Origin: Bacilli bacterium
Lineage (GTDB): Bacteria > Bacillota_I > Bacilli_A > RF39 > UBA660
Direction of reading: 5' to 3'
Length of the DNA stretch: 61,864 nt
NCBI GenBank assembly: GCA_028693035.1
Contig: JAQUWE010000001.1
Location: 116,379-178,242, forward strand
The notes beneath the pieces were generated by a model, which made no database searches, was not told the DNA's origin, and saw nothing but the letters and a program-made list of their open reading frames with translations. Below are positions 25,866 to 33,951 of this stretch, one piece after another. Both the position numbers and the translations under genes were made by a program. Position 1 is the first letter of the stretch; the number at the start of each line of letters is the position of its first letter.

Positions 25866-25916
25866 TAACCAAAATAGGCAAGAAACATATTAATATAGTA
25901 GTGATGGAGGAAGGAT

Positions 25917-27170
25917 ATGAAAGAATTAATTATTCATGGAGGAAAACAATTATCTGGAAAAGTAAAAATAAGTGGTGCTAAAAATAGTGCAGTTGCCCTT
26001 ATTCCAGCCGCTTTGTTATCAGACGAAACTGTAACGATTGATAATATTCCCAATATTTCAGATATTGATGCCCTAAATGAAATTTTAAAATATTTAAACG
26101 CAGATGTAAAAAGAGAAGGAGAAACAATTTATATTGATTCTTCTCATATTCAAAATAAAGAAGTACCAAGAGAAATATCAAGTAAACTAAGAGCTTCTTA
26201 TTACTTTATGTCAGCCCTTCTCGGTAAATATAAAAAAGTAGAAATGTATTTTCCAGGAGGATGCTCTATCGGTGCAAGACCCATCGATCAAACCCTGAAA
26301 GCCTTTCGTGCGCTTGGCGCTACTGTTGTTGAAAAAGACAATCGCTTTTCTATAACAGCAGAAAGACTTGTAGGAGCTAGTATTTCCTTAGATATGGCAA
26401 GTGTAGGTGCGACCATTAACACCATCCTTGCTTCCGTTCGTGCAGAAGGACAAACGGTCATTTACAATGCCGCTAAAGAACCAGAAATTGTCAATGTTGC
26501 AACCTTTTTGAATAATATGGGAGCGCGTATTGAAGGAGCGGGAACAAGTACCATCAAAATCTATGGTGTTTCTTCCTTAAAAGGATGTTTTCATGAGGTC
26601 ATCCCAGACCGTATAGAAGCTGGCACCTATGTTATTATGGGTGCACTTTTAGGAAACCCCCTTCGTATTGAAGGCATTATTCCAGAACATATTAAAAGTC
26701 TTACAAATAAATTAGAACAAATGGGTTCTAAAATTAAAATAGAAGCAGATGCAATTGAGATAGAAGCGTCTGACTTAAAAGCAGATGCAATAAAAACACT
26801 TGGGTATCCAGGATTTCCTACTGATTTACAGCAACCGTTTACCGCACTTTTAACCCAGTGCGATGGAACTTCTTCTGTAGAAGAGAATCTTTATGAAAAC
26901 CGTTTTGGAAATGTTCCCTACTTAAATGATATGGGAGCCAAAATTGATATTCTTGATAAAACAAATATCCTTGTTACAGGAAAAACAGCCTTACATGGAA
27001 CAAAAGTAAAAGCAACGGATTTAAGAGCTGGCGCTTGTATGGTAATAGCAGGACTTGTCGCAGATGGGAAAACCACTGTTTTAGATGTAGAACATGTTTT
27101 AAGAGGATATGAAAATATTGTTACGAAACTGACTGATATTGGTGCTAAAATAGAATTAAAAGAAATATAA
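25917..27170 (+). CDS. murA: UDP-N-acetylglucosamine 1-carboxyvinyltransferase
   Basis: First committed step of peptidoglycan synthesis: transfer of enolpyruvate from PEP to UDP-GlcNAc. The 417-aa product has the two-fold EPSP-synthase-like barrel, with the active-site Cys116 in GGCSIGARP and K22-N23 in SGAKNSAVAL. Cys at 116 predicts fosfomycin sensitivity. GGAGGA precedes ATG 25917. Position after fba suggests the murAB (murZ) paralogue of Firmicutes. A strong terminator follows. Confidence 0.96.
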   Translation: MKELIIHGGKQLSGKVKISGAKNSAVALIPAALLSDETVTIDNIPNISDIDALNEILKYLNADVKREGETIYIDSSHIQNKEVPREISSKLRASYYFMSALLGKYKKVEMYFPGGCSIGARPIDQTLKAFRALGATVVEKDNRFSITAERLVGASISLDMASVGATINTILASVRAEGQTVIYNAAKEPEIVNVATFLNNMGARIEGAGTSTIKIYGVSSLKGCFHEVIPDRIEAGTYVIMGALLGNPLRIEGIIPEHIKSLTNKLEQMGSKIKIEADAIEIEASDLKADAIKTLGYPGFPTDLQQPFTALLTQCDGTSSVEENLYENRFGNVPYLNDMGAKIDILDKTNILVTGKTALHGTKVKATDLRAGACMVIAGLVADGKTTVLDVEHVLRGYENIVTKLTDIGAKIELKEI

Positions 27171-27171
27171 T

Positions 27172-27197
27172 AAAAGTAGGATATTCCTACTTTTTTT
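27172..27197 (+). terminator. Terminator of murA
   Basis: AAAAGTAGGA (27172-27181), loop TAT, TCCTACTTTT (27185-27194), followed by T residues: a perfect 10-bp stem. Confidence 0.88.
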
Positions 27198-27207
27198 GGA
27201 GGTCAAA

Positions 27208-27882
27208 ATGAAAAAAATTCTGTTTATAGCCCTTATTTCATTATCTGTTTTTTTAATTTACTTGAGTACGATTGATCGCAAAGTCTTTTTTTTAACGTTA
27301 TCTTCTACATTAAATGAAAAAGAACCTTATTATAATAAAAAACTAGCAAAAGATTTACAAGAAAAAAAATTATTAGAAAAATATGTGAATCAATTTAATG
27401 AAAAAGATGGTCGTGTTACTGATTTTATACGAATGATTCAAAACAATAAAACAATCGTCATGCAAGGCAAAAAGCAAAGTATTAAAAATGCTCTTATCAA
27501 GGCAGATGTCGTGATTTTAGATGTAGGAAAAGTAGATCTTTTTAGTAAACTTGCTTACGAAAAAGAAGAGGAAACTCTCTATGGATATGTAGATACAATT
27601 GCAGAAGATGTCAAAGATTTACTTGAACTTATGCGTGTGTATTGTAAAGAAGATATCTATATATTAAAAATATACAATCCATTAGACATGTTTCCTAAAG
27701 AGATTATAGAGTATATGAATGACAAAATAAAAACACTTTCTAAAGCGTATAAAATCCATTATGTAGACTATGCTATTACCAGTGATATGATAGAAAATAA
27801 AATAGAATTAAATCAAAAAGGAGAAGCAACCATTTATCAAAAATTGCAACCAGAGTTTGCCAAAACTTTATTTACGAAGTAA
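27208..27882 (+). CDS. Membrane-anchored SGNH-like protein, 224 aa
   Basis: One N-terminal hydrophobic helix (about 4-20), then an extracellular alpha/beta domain. The order of elements (VILDVGKVDL near 112, LMRVYCKEDIYILKIYNP near 148, a late LNQKGEATIYQKL near 200) resembles the SGNH/GDSL hydrolase fold, where the last segment usually carries the catalytic Asp-His pair. I see neither the GDS serine motif nor the final DxxH, so catalysis is doubtful. ATG 27208 follows TTTGGAGG; the track of the frame further upstream lies in the murA terminator. It sits between murA and a BI-1 gene, where rho is found in B. subtilis. Confidence 0.65.
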   Translation: MKKILFIALISLSVFLIYLSTIDRKVFFLTLSSTLNEKEPYYNKKLAKDLQEKKLLEKYVNQFNEKDGRVTDFIRMIQNNKTIVMQGKKQSIKNALIKADVVILDVGKVDLFSKLAYEKEEETLYGYVDTIAEDVKDLLELMRVYCKEDIYILKIYNPLDMFPKEIIEYMNDKIKTLSKAYKIHYVDYAITSDMIENKIELNQKGEATIYQKLQPEFAKTLFTK

Positions 27883-27889
27883 ACAATGT

Positions 27890-27895
27890 TATAAT
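27890..27895 (+). promoter_or_regulatory. Extended -10 element before the BI-1 gene
   Basis: TGTTATAAT (27887-27895) is an extended -10. No convincing -35 lies upstream. Confidence 0.5.
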
Positions 27896-27914
27896 GGAAG
27901 TAGGAGGTGATATT

Positions 27915-28553
27915 ATGCATACAAAAGTGTATCCAAAAACGTTTCTCTGGTTATTTGCAGGATTGCTTATTACATTTTTAACAGGTTATTTTGTAGGATT
28001 TAATCCCAATATGCTTTATAATATAGCTAATATGTGGTATATCCTTATTATTCTTGAATTATTTGCGGTTATCTATTTGTCAGCACGTATTACGAAAATG
28101 CATTATGGGACTGCTATTCTTTATTACTTATTATATTGTTTTATAACAGGTCTTACTTTTTCTTCTATCTTTGTAGTCTTTCAAATCCAAAGTATTATGT
28201 TTACCTTTGGTGTGACAGCTCTACTATTTGGTGCATTTGCTTTTCTAGGCTATGTAACAAAAATAGATTTAAGTAAAATAAGTACCATGTTATTTATGGG
28301 ACTTATTGGTATTATCCTTGTTTCTATTGTTAATATTTTCCTTGGTAATAGTACACTTGATATTATTTTAGGATGTATAGGACTTATTCTATTTGTAGGA
28401 TATACAGCCTATGATATCCAGAAAATTAAATATTTACAAAATACAATTGATGAAAATAAATTACCTATTTATGGTGCTTTACAATTGTATTTAGATTTTA
28501 TTAATATTTTTATGTATTTACTTCGTCTTTTTGGAAGAGGTAGTGATTCCTAA
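27915..28553 (+). CDS. Bax inhibitor-1/YccA family membrane protein
   Basis: Integral membrane protein of the BI-1 family, with seven hydrophobic segments in 212 aa. The closing helix motif AYDIQKIKYL (near 168-177) contains the Asp typical of the family; the bacterial homologue YetJ of B. subtilis is a pH-sensitive calcium leak channel. ATG 27915 follows TAGGAGGTGAT; the upstream in-frame ATG 27894 overlaps the -10 element. Physiological role here is inferred from the family only. Confidence 0.88.
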   Translation: MHTKVYPKTFLWLFAGLLITFLTGYFVGFNPNMLYNIANMWYILIILELFAVIYLSARITKMHYGTAILYYLLYCFITGLTFSSIFVVFQIQSIMFTFGVTALLFGAFAFLGYVTKIDLSKISTMLFMGLIGIILVSIVNIFLGNSTLDIILGCIGLILFVGYTAYDIQKIKYLQNTIDENKLPIYGALQLYLDFINIFMYLLRLFGRGSDS

Positions 28554-28561
28554 AAAAGGTC

Positions 28562-28590
28562 TTGCACAACTTTAAAAAACTTGCTATAAT
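28562..28590 (+). promoter_or_regulatory. Promoter of rpmE
   Basis: TTGCAC (28562-28567), 17-bp spacer, TATAAT (28585-28590). Confidence 0.82.
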
Positions 28591-28595
28591 AAAGG

Positions 28596-28640
28596 CGCAG
28601 CAAATTTCTATGGCTTAAAAAAGTCATGGCGGAAGGAGAA
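28596..28640 (+). promoter_or_regulatory. Candidate L31 leader hairpin
   Basis: In the short 5' UTR, ATGGCT (28610-28615) pairs with AGTCAT (28622-28627), with loop TAAAAA, and CGC (28596-28598) can pair with GCG (28629-28631) beneath it. The structure ends next to the ribosome site GGAAGGAG. L31 leaders are known in several bacterial groups; assignment here is tentative. Confidence 0.4.
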
Positions 28641-28646
28641 TAAAAA

Positions 28647-28865
28647 ATGAAAAAAGGAATTCACCCACAAACAATGGTAACAAAAGTTACTTGTGCATGT
28701 GGAAATGAGTTTGAAGTAACATCTAATAAAAAAGAACTACATTTAGAAGTTTGTGACAAATGTCATCCTTTCTATACTGGACAACAAAGTAAAACTTCTA
28801 GAAAAGGAAATGTAGATAAATTTAATAGAAAATACGGACTTGAAAACACTGAAAAAGCAGCATAA
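28647..28865 (+). CDS. rpmE: 50S ribosomal protein bL31
   Basis: Ribosomal protein of the large subunit central protuberance region. The 72-aa product keeps all four zinc cysteines (C16, C18, C36, C39), so it is the zinc-containing C+ form. KKGIHP at the start and KFNRKYG near the end are family signatures. GGAAGGAG precedes ATG 28647. It is a single gene with its own promoter and terminator. In B. subtilis rpmE follows rho, which is absent here. Confidence 0.96.
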   Translation: MKKGIHPQTMVTKVTCACGNEFEVTSNKKELHLEVCDKCHPFYTGQQSKTSRKGNVDKFNRKYGLENTEKAA

Positions 28866-28884
28866 TTTATTATGTTGTTTTTTT
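28856..28884 (+). terminator. Terminator of rpmE
   Basis: CATAAT (28861-28866), loop TT, ATTATG (28869-28874), extended by AGCAG/TTGTT-like pairing, then a T-run. It overlaps the stop codon. Confidence 0.75.
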
Positions 28885-28900
28885 GTTTAGCAAAACAAAC

Positions 28901-28930
28901 TTTACTTTTGAATGGTTTCTGTTATATAAT
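28901..28930 (+). promoter_or_regulatory. Promoter of the prepilin-like gene
   Basis: TTTACT (28901-28906), 18-bp spacer, TATAAT (28925-28930). The expected transcription start falls near 28937-28942, so the ATG at 28942 is unlikely to be used. Confidence 0.65.
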
Positions 28931-28989
28931 AAAAAATAGAAATGATTACCTATAAAGATATTAGAAAAGTAAAGGAGTCTTTGATCAAA

Positions 28990-31320
28990 ATGATAAATAG
29001 AAGAAAAAAAACAAAAGCTTTTACTTTGATTGAATTATTAGCTGTTATTGCTATTTTAGGATTACTATCTGCTATTGTATATCCTTCTATTGTAGGGATT
29101 ATCAATCAATCTAAGGAAGATGCCTATGATGTCCAAATTAAAGAGATTAAAAATGCAGCTTCAAAATGGGCTTATAAAAATGCCACTTTACTCCCTGTAA
29201 GTAATGGAGATACGATTACTATTTATTTAGGTGATTTAAAAAGAGCAGGACTGATTGATCAAGATTTAACCAATCCGCTTACTTCTATTAAATTTCCAAA
29301 TGATATGGAAATCTTAGTTATTAGAAGTGGTGCTAAATACAAATATGATGTAAAAGATAAAACGGGTACAGATACTGGCGAAGTGGTGATGGGAGTAGGT
29401 TCTATTATTCTAAAAGGGCTTCCATATGAATACGTAGAAGTAGGAACCACTTACACAGATCCAGGGGCCATTGCTATCAATAAGGCGGGAACAACAGTAC
29501 CCAATAGTTCTATTGTCAAAACCATTCGCTATAATGGTACAACCGTTTCTACTATCGATATGCAAAGTTTAAAAAAATATGAAATCACATATTCCTTTAC
29601 GGAAGCAGGAAAAACAATAAGCGTAAAAAGAAATGTGCAAGTAAGAGATACAACACCACCGGTTTTAACAATACCAACCAATTCTAATATATCTGTTACA
29701 ACAGGAAGTTATGGATTAAAAGATGGAGTCAAAGCTGTTGATAATTACGACGGTGATATCACAAGTAAAATGACAGTGCAAGGAAATCTTGCGTTAGGGG
29801 TTCCAGGTGTTTATATCATTACCTATCAGGTGACAGATACCTCTGGAAATACAAGAACCAAGAAACGTACTATTACTATTTCTGGAGATATTTGTACAGT
29901 GGTTAGAATCAAAGGGAGTGTAAGTGCTTCTTCCTATACCAATAAAGATGTTGTTTTAACAGCAAGCACAGCAAATGGGAAAGTACCAGAATCAACTACT
30001 TACCAGTGGCAAAAAGTTATAAATGGTGTTTGGACCAATATTGCAGGTGCTACAGGACGTACCTTTACCGAAACAGCAGAAACAACAACTAGGTATCGTG
30101 TTAAATATAATCAGTTCAATTGTGATTCTGCAAGTAATGACTATGCTTTACTTATTGATAAAACCCCGCCTACATGTACTTTAGCAAACACAGGTACAAC
30201 AGGAAACAATGGTTGGTATAGAAGCAATGTCACTGTTTCCTTTACAAACAAAAATGATACTGGAGGAAGTGGTCTTGCAAGTTATGGACTTAGTAATACA
30301 AGTACTGCTGTTTTTAATAGTGTAAATTCTAATACACAGGGTCAAACAGCTGGACAGACATGGTATGGTTTTGTAAAAGATAAAGCAGGAAATATAGGCA
30401 CTTGTACCCAAACGATGAAAGTAGATACAGTGGCTCCAACTTGTGCAAGTTCTGGTGGAAATGGTTCTTGGACAAATGGCTATAGAACATTAACAGGGAC
30501 TTGTGCAGATAATTTAAGTGGATGTACAGCCTCTTCTATTAATACAGGTACCAAATATAGTACGAGTGCATACAATGCTTTTAATTCAACTACAGAAAGT
30601 CCTGGAACAGTTTATGACAATGCAGGAAATAGTGTTGTTTGTCCTGGAAATCAAACCGTTAGGATTGATAGAATTGCTCCACAACTAACAATTGTAAATC
30701 CAAAAGAAAATATATGGACCAATGCAAATGTAACATTTACGTTGAATGGTTCAGATTCGTTGTCAGGTGTTGACCGTTATGAATGGTGGAATGGAACCCA
30801 ATACGTCCTATATGGTGCATCAGCTCCTGATAAACCTTCTATAGTATCGGTATATTCGGAGGAAGGTGACCGAGACGAATGGGCAAGAGTTGTAGATAAA
30901 GCAGGTAATGTGATAGAGAAAAAATCAAGACTTAAAATTGATAAAACGGCATACACTCCATGGGTTTCTTCTGTTGGAAATGGATCGCTAAGTTGTTCTT
31001 CAAACCTTACAACAGCGGCAAGAACCTGCAGCATTACAAATGCTTCTAGATCTGGATTATATTTTAATGTGACCAATTCCGACAACAATGGATCCGGATT
31101 AAAAATGTATGGTACAGATATTTGGACCAACAATAGATTTAATGCATCAGGAACTGGGTGTACAAGAACAGATGGAAATCAATGGAATGTTTGGTTACCG
31201 AACGTTGAAAAATACGGTTTTAATAAATGTACGAATGGAAAATGGGAAATGAAAGGTTATGATGCAGTAGGAAATGAAAGTGCGATTTTAACCATAAATA
31301 TTCAGTATACAAGAAATTAG
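28990..31320 (+). CDS. Large prepilin-like surface protein with Ig-like repeats, 776 aa
   Basis: The N-terminus has a short basic leader and a class III (type IV pilin) signal, KAFTLIELLAVIAILG, with cleavage predicted before F11 and Glu at mature position 5. A pilin-like helix is followed by large extracellular modules: two DUF5011-like Ig domains (about 140-225 and 230-310, the second opening with DTTPPVLTIP), then Ig-like modules separated by DKTPPTC, DTVAPTC and DRIAPQL linkers, rich in Thr, Ser, Asn and paired cysteines. Ordinary pilins are 100-200 aa. ATG 28990 lies 12 bases after AAAGGAG; a TTG at 28981 is the alternative. No pilus assembly gene or prepilin peptidase is nearby. Adhesion is a reasonable guess, not shown. 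Confidence 0.83.
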   Translation: MINRRKKTKAFTLIELLAVIAILGLLSAIVYPSIVGIINQSKEDAYDVQIKEIKNAASKWAYKNATLLPVSNGDTITIYLGDLKRAGLIDQDLTNPLTSIKFPNDMEILVIRSGAKYKYDVKDKTGTDTGEVVMGVGSIILKGLPYEYVEVGTTYTDPGAIAINKAGTTVPNSSIVKTIRYNGTTVSTIDMQSLKKYEITYSFTEAGKTISVKRNVQVRDTTPPVLTIPTNSNISVTTGSYGLKDGVKAVDNYDGDITSKMTVQGNLALGVPGVYIITYQVTDTSGNTRTKKRTITISGDICTVVRIKGSVSASSYTNKDVVLTASTANGKVPESTTYQWQKVINGVWTNIAGATGRTFTETAETTTRYRVKYNQFNCDSASNDYALLIDKTPPTCTLANTGTTGNNGWYRSNVTVSFTNKNDTGGSGLASYGLSNTSTAVFNSVNSNTQGQTAGQTWYGFVKDKAGNIGTCTQTMKVDTVAPTCASSGGNGSWTNGYRTLTGTCADNLSGCTASSINTGTKYSTSAYNAFNSTTESPGTVYDNAGNSVVCPGNQTVRIDRIAPQLTIVNPKENIWTNANVTFTLNGSDSLSGVDRYEWWNGTQYVLYGASAPDKPSIVSVYSEEGDRDEWARVVDKAGNVIEKKSRLKIDKTAYTPWVSSVGNGSLSCSSNLTTAARTCSITNASRSGLYFNVTNSDNNGSGLKMYGTDIWTNNRFNASGTGCTRTDGNQWNVWLPNVEKYGFNKCTNGKWEMKGYDAVGNESAILTINIQYTRN

Positions 31321-31326
31321 GTAAAG

Positions 31327-31353
31327 AGAAAGGATGTAATATTCTTTCTTTTT
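31327..31353 (+). terminator. Terminator of the prepilin-like gene
   Basis: AGAAAGGA (31327-31334) pairs with TTCTTTCT (31342-31349) with one G-T pair, then a T-run. Confidence 0.7.
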
Positions 31354-31394
31354 CATTAAAAACATAAAAAGTCTTAAAAAAACATATATTTTAG

Positions 31395-31423
31395 TTGACT
31401 TTTACATAGAATTCTAGTAGAAT
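31395..31423 (+). promoter_or_regulatory. Promoter of rplM-rpsI
   Basis: TTGACT (31395-31400), 17-bp spacer, TAGAAT (31418-31423). Confidence 0.82.
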
Positions 31424-31429
31424 TTTAAC

Positions 31430-31490
31430 TGGTACATTTTATATTCTGCATTTAGTAAGTATTGGGAACACTTACTAATAGGGAATAAAG
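31430..31490 (+). promoter_or_regulatory. Ribosomal protein L13 leader
   Basis: In the 5' UTR of rplM, TAGTAAGT (31453-31460) pairs perfectly with ACTTACTA (31470-31477) around the loop ATTGGGAAC. An outer stem TATTC (31442-31446) pairs with GAATA (31483-31487). This two-part hairpin directly before the ribosome site fits the L13 leader of Firmicutes, where L13 or a complex represses its own operon. Confidence 0.65.
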
Positions 31491-31505
31491 AAAGGTAAGA
31501 GAATT

Positions 31506-31940
31506 ATGAAAAATACTTATATGCAAAAAAAGCAAGAAGTGACTCGTAATTGGTATGTGCTTGATGCTACAGATGTAAATCTCGGTAGACTTGCTACAAA
31601 AGCAGCACATATTTTAAGAGGAAAACACAAAACAACATTTACACCACATGTAGATTGTGGAGATAATGTAATCGTAATCAATGCTGAAAAAATAAATCTA
31701 ACTGGTAACAAATTAAATGATAAAATTTATTACAATCATAGTGGTTACACAGGAGGACTTAGAGAAAGAACTGCAAAAGTCATGAAAGAAAAATATCCAA
31801 CTGAAATGGTGGAAAGAGCTATTAAAGGAATGCTTCCAAAAGGAAGACTTGGACGTCAAATGTATAGAAAGTTATTTGTATATGTGGGAGAAGAACATCC
31901 ACACATGGCACAACAGCCAGTACAAATGGAAGTAAAATAG
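31506..31940 (+). CDS. rplM: 50S ribosomal protein uL13
   Basis: Early-assembly protein of the large subunit. The 144-aa product has [25 protein letters not shown] near the start in family form, [12 protein letters not shown] in the middle and [19 protein letters not shown] near 105-123. GAAAGGTAAGAG precedes ATG 31506. It is followed 10 bp later by rpsI, as in almost all bacteria, and preceded by a likely autoregulatory leader. Confidence 0.97.
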   Translation: MKNTYMQKKQEVTRNWYVLDATDVNLGRLATKAAHILRGKHKTTFTPHVDCGDNVIVINAEKINLTGNKLNDKIYYNHSGYTGGLRERTAKVMKEKYPTEMVERAIKGMLPKGRLGRQMYRKLFVYVGEEHPHMAQQPVQMEVK

Positions 31941-31950
31941 GAGGATCTAA

Positions 31951-32367
31951 ATGAAAAAAGAGAGAGTTTTTATCGGAACTGGTAGAAGAAAAACATCTGT
32001 AGCGCAAGTTAAGATGGTACCAGGTAAAGGAAAAATTACTGTAAATGGTGTAGATGTAAGAGAATTTTTCCCTTATGAAACCAATATCATGGATTTATCA
32101 CAACCATTAGTAGCAACTGGTAATGAAGAAACATTTGACATTGACGTTAAAGTAAATGGTGGTGGATTTACTGGTGCCACTGGAGCTATCCGTCTAGGAA
32201 TCACAAGAGCTCTATTACAGTATGATGAAGCAAACGAAGGAAAAGAAGATAGCTATAGAACGATTCTTAAAAGAGCTGGATTTATTACTCGTGATGCAAG
32301 AATCAAAGAACGTAAAAAACCAGGACTTAAAGCAGCTCGTAGAGCACCTCAGTTTTCTAAGAGATAA
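31951..32367 (+). CDS. rpsI: 30S ribosomal protein uS9
   Basis: uS9 contacts the P-site tRNA through its C-terminal tail. The 138-aa protein has [19 protein letters not shown] near 9-27, [15 protein letters not shown] near 70-84 and the conserved end [22 protein letters not shown] precedes ATG 31951. Second gene of the rplM operon; a strong terminator follows. Confidence 0.97.
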   Translation: MKKERVFIGTGRRKTSVAQVKMVPGKGKITVNGVDVREFFPYETNIMDLSQPLVATGNEETFDIDVKVNGGGFTGATGAIRLGITRALLQYDEANEGKEDSYRTILKRAGFITRDARIKERKKPGLKAARRAPQFSKR

Positions 32368-32383
32368 TAAAAGCATGATTGAT

Positions 32384-32416
32384 AAACTCTGTATTTTAAT
32401 AAATACGAGTTTTTTT
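32384..32416 (+). terminator. Terminator of rplM-rpsI
   Basis: AAACTC-T-GTATTT (32384-32396) pairs with AAATAC-GAGTTT (32401-32412) with one bulged T, loop TAAT, then a T-run. Confidence 0.9.
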
Positions 32417-32485
32417 GTATTCAAATCTTTTTATAACAAATTCTACTTTCTAACTTTATACTAAACTTTATAAATGGTTTAAGTA

Positions 32486-32515
32486 TTGAAAAAGGCAAAG
32501 AAATAATGTTATAAT
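32486..32515 (+). promoter_or_regulatory. Promoter of the HExxH protein gene
   Basis: TTGAAA (32486-32491), 18-bp spacer, TATAAT (32510-32515), with TG one base before the -10. Confidence 0.75.
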
Positions 32516-32576
32516 CTATGGAAGGAACATTTAAAACTTAAGTGCAAAAGATTTTAGTAGAAAAGAGGGTATTAGT

Positions 32577-33716
32577 ATGTATAAATGGGATGTTGACGAT
32601 ATAAGAAAAAAGAAAGCGTATATTTTGAAAAGGTTAAAAAATGTTTCAAATCCGCTAGAGGAAAAGAAGTTGTGTGCGACCCTACTATCTTATCATTCAA
32701 TTTTAAGGAATAGTAGTACCATTCGATATACTTGGTTTCCAGGTATTTTAGACAAAATCACAAAGAATATATCTTTACAAATGGAAGCAAAAAAGTATTA
32801 TCCTAGGATTGATAACATTTTTAGTTCTATAACACCAAAATTGACAGATGAATATTTAACCTTTTTGATAAAAATTTGTAGAAATTTAGCAGAATTTCCT
32901 GTGGAAGTACGTCCACTGACCCCTGTCTCAATCAATGATGAAGTCATTATCGATGTATCTAGACGTTTTTATGAGAGTTTAGAATATGATCCTTTTATAA
33001 AATTGAGTCAAAAAATTACTAATCCTGATAAAAAATTTATAAATTTGGAAAGTAAATCCCCACATGTTTCAGAACAACGTAAATCTATAGGCTTAAATAT
33101 CAAAGATTATTTATTTAATGAATCTTATTGTATGGTTAGAAGAGAAAATGATTTATATGATTTGGTAGCATTAAATCACGAAGTAATGCACGGTATTGAT
33201 TTTCAATTAAGGCCAAGAATGGTGGGAGAAGAGCACTATGGATTTCATGAAATACCTACATATGCTATTGACTTAGTCCTTTTAGATTACTTAGATGAAA
33301 ATGGAATTTACGCAGAGTATACAGATGAAGTGAGAACAAATAAGAAAGAGACTACCAGAAATTTGGCCTTTAAGACTTTTTATCGCTTGCAACAACGAAT
33401 AGAGCAAACGAAAAATAAAAGGATTTTTTTAGGTTCAGATTTTGATTGTACGATTGCCGACATCAGAGAAATATTAGATTTTTCTGATATTAAAGATCTG
33501 CTTGAAATTGAATCTTACTTAATTGCAGAAATGATTGCTGATCGGTTTAAGATAAATAAAGAAATGGGAATGCAAACGTTAAAAACACTCCTTTTGACTC
33601 CGATGCCAAGTGATAAAACGCCGTCATTTGAACATATAGGTATCTATCCAGAAGAAATAATAAAGGTAAGTGAAACCTATTATAGTTCATCTAAACAATC
33701 ACAAATCAAAATATAA
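32577..33716 (+). CDS. Putative HExxH zinc metallopeptidase, 379 aa
   Basis: I do not recognise a named family. The 379-aa protein has a zinc-protease helix ALNHEVMHGIDF with H201-E202-H205, and a downstream HEIPTYAIDL segment placing Glu at 225. The spacing from the first His to that Glu is 24 residues, the same as H142-E166 in thermolysin, so it looks like a gluzincin; the text around the Glu also recalls M3-type oligopeptidases. No signal peptide or membrane segment is visible, so it should be cytoplasmic. The N-terminal 150 residues are helical and basic. It stands alone with its own promoter and a very strong terminator. Substrate unknown. Confidence 0.78.
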   Translation: MYKWDVDDIRKKKAYILKRLKNVSNPLEEKKLCATLLSYHSILRNSSTIRYTWFPGILDKITKNISLQMEAKKYYPRIDNIFSSITPKLTDEYLTFLIKICRNLAEFPVEVRPLTPVSINDEVIIDVSRRFYESLEYDPFIKLSQKITNPDKKFINLESKSPHVSEQRKSIGLNIKDYLFNESYCMVRRENDLYDLVALNHEVMHGIDFQLRPRMVGEEHYGFHEIPTYAIDLVLLDYLDENGIYAEYTDEVRTNKKETTRNLAFKTFYRLQQRIEQTKNKRIFLGSDFDCTIADIREILDFSDIKDLLEIESYLIAEMIADRFKINKEMGMQTLKTLLLTPMPSDKTPSFEHIGIYPEEIIKVSETYYSSSKQSQIKI

Positions 33717-33750
33717 CATATAGCACAGATGAACCATTAAAAATTAAATA

Positions 33751-33800
33751 AAAACAAAAAGATGAAAAGAATATTCTATTTTCATCTTTTTGTTTTGAAA
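33751..33800 (+). terminator. Strong terminator after the HExxH gene
   Basis: A perfect 18-bp inverted repeat: 33751-33768 pairs with 33779-33796, with a 10-nt loop. A and T runs on both sides mean it could act in either direction. The rest of the gap to parA (33800-33951) shows no gene. Confidence 0.88.
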
Positions 33801-33951
33801 GTAATAAAAAAATAAAATTACAAGATTCTATACTAAATGAGTAAATTTAATAGAAGAAAAAAAGCTATTGCCCTAAAAGTTCATATAGATTTATTTATAT
33901 ATCTGTGATAAAATATTATATGTGAAGTAAGATTTAGAAAATGGTGATAGT

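Noticed and set aside
28942-28989. ATG start at 28942 for the prepilin-like protein
   Set aside because: It is about 12 bases after the -10 element and would lengthen the class III leader well beyond the usual size.
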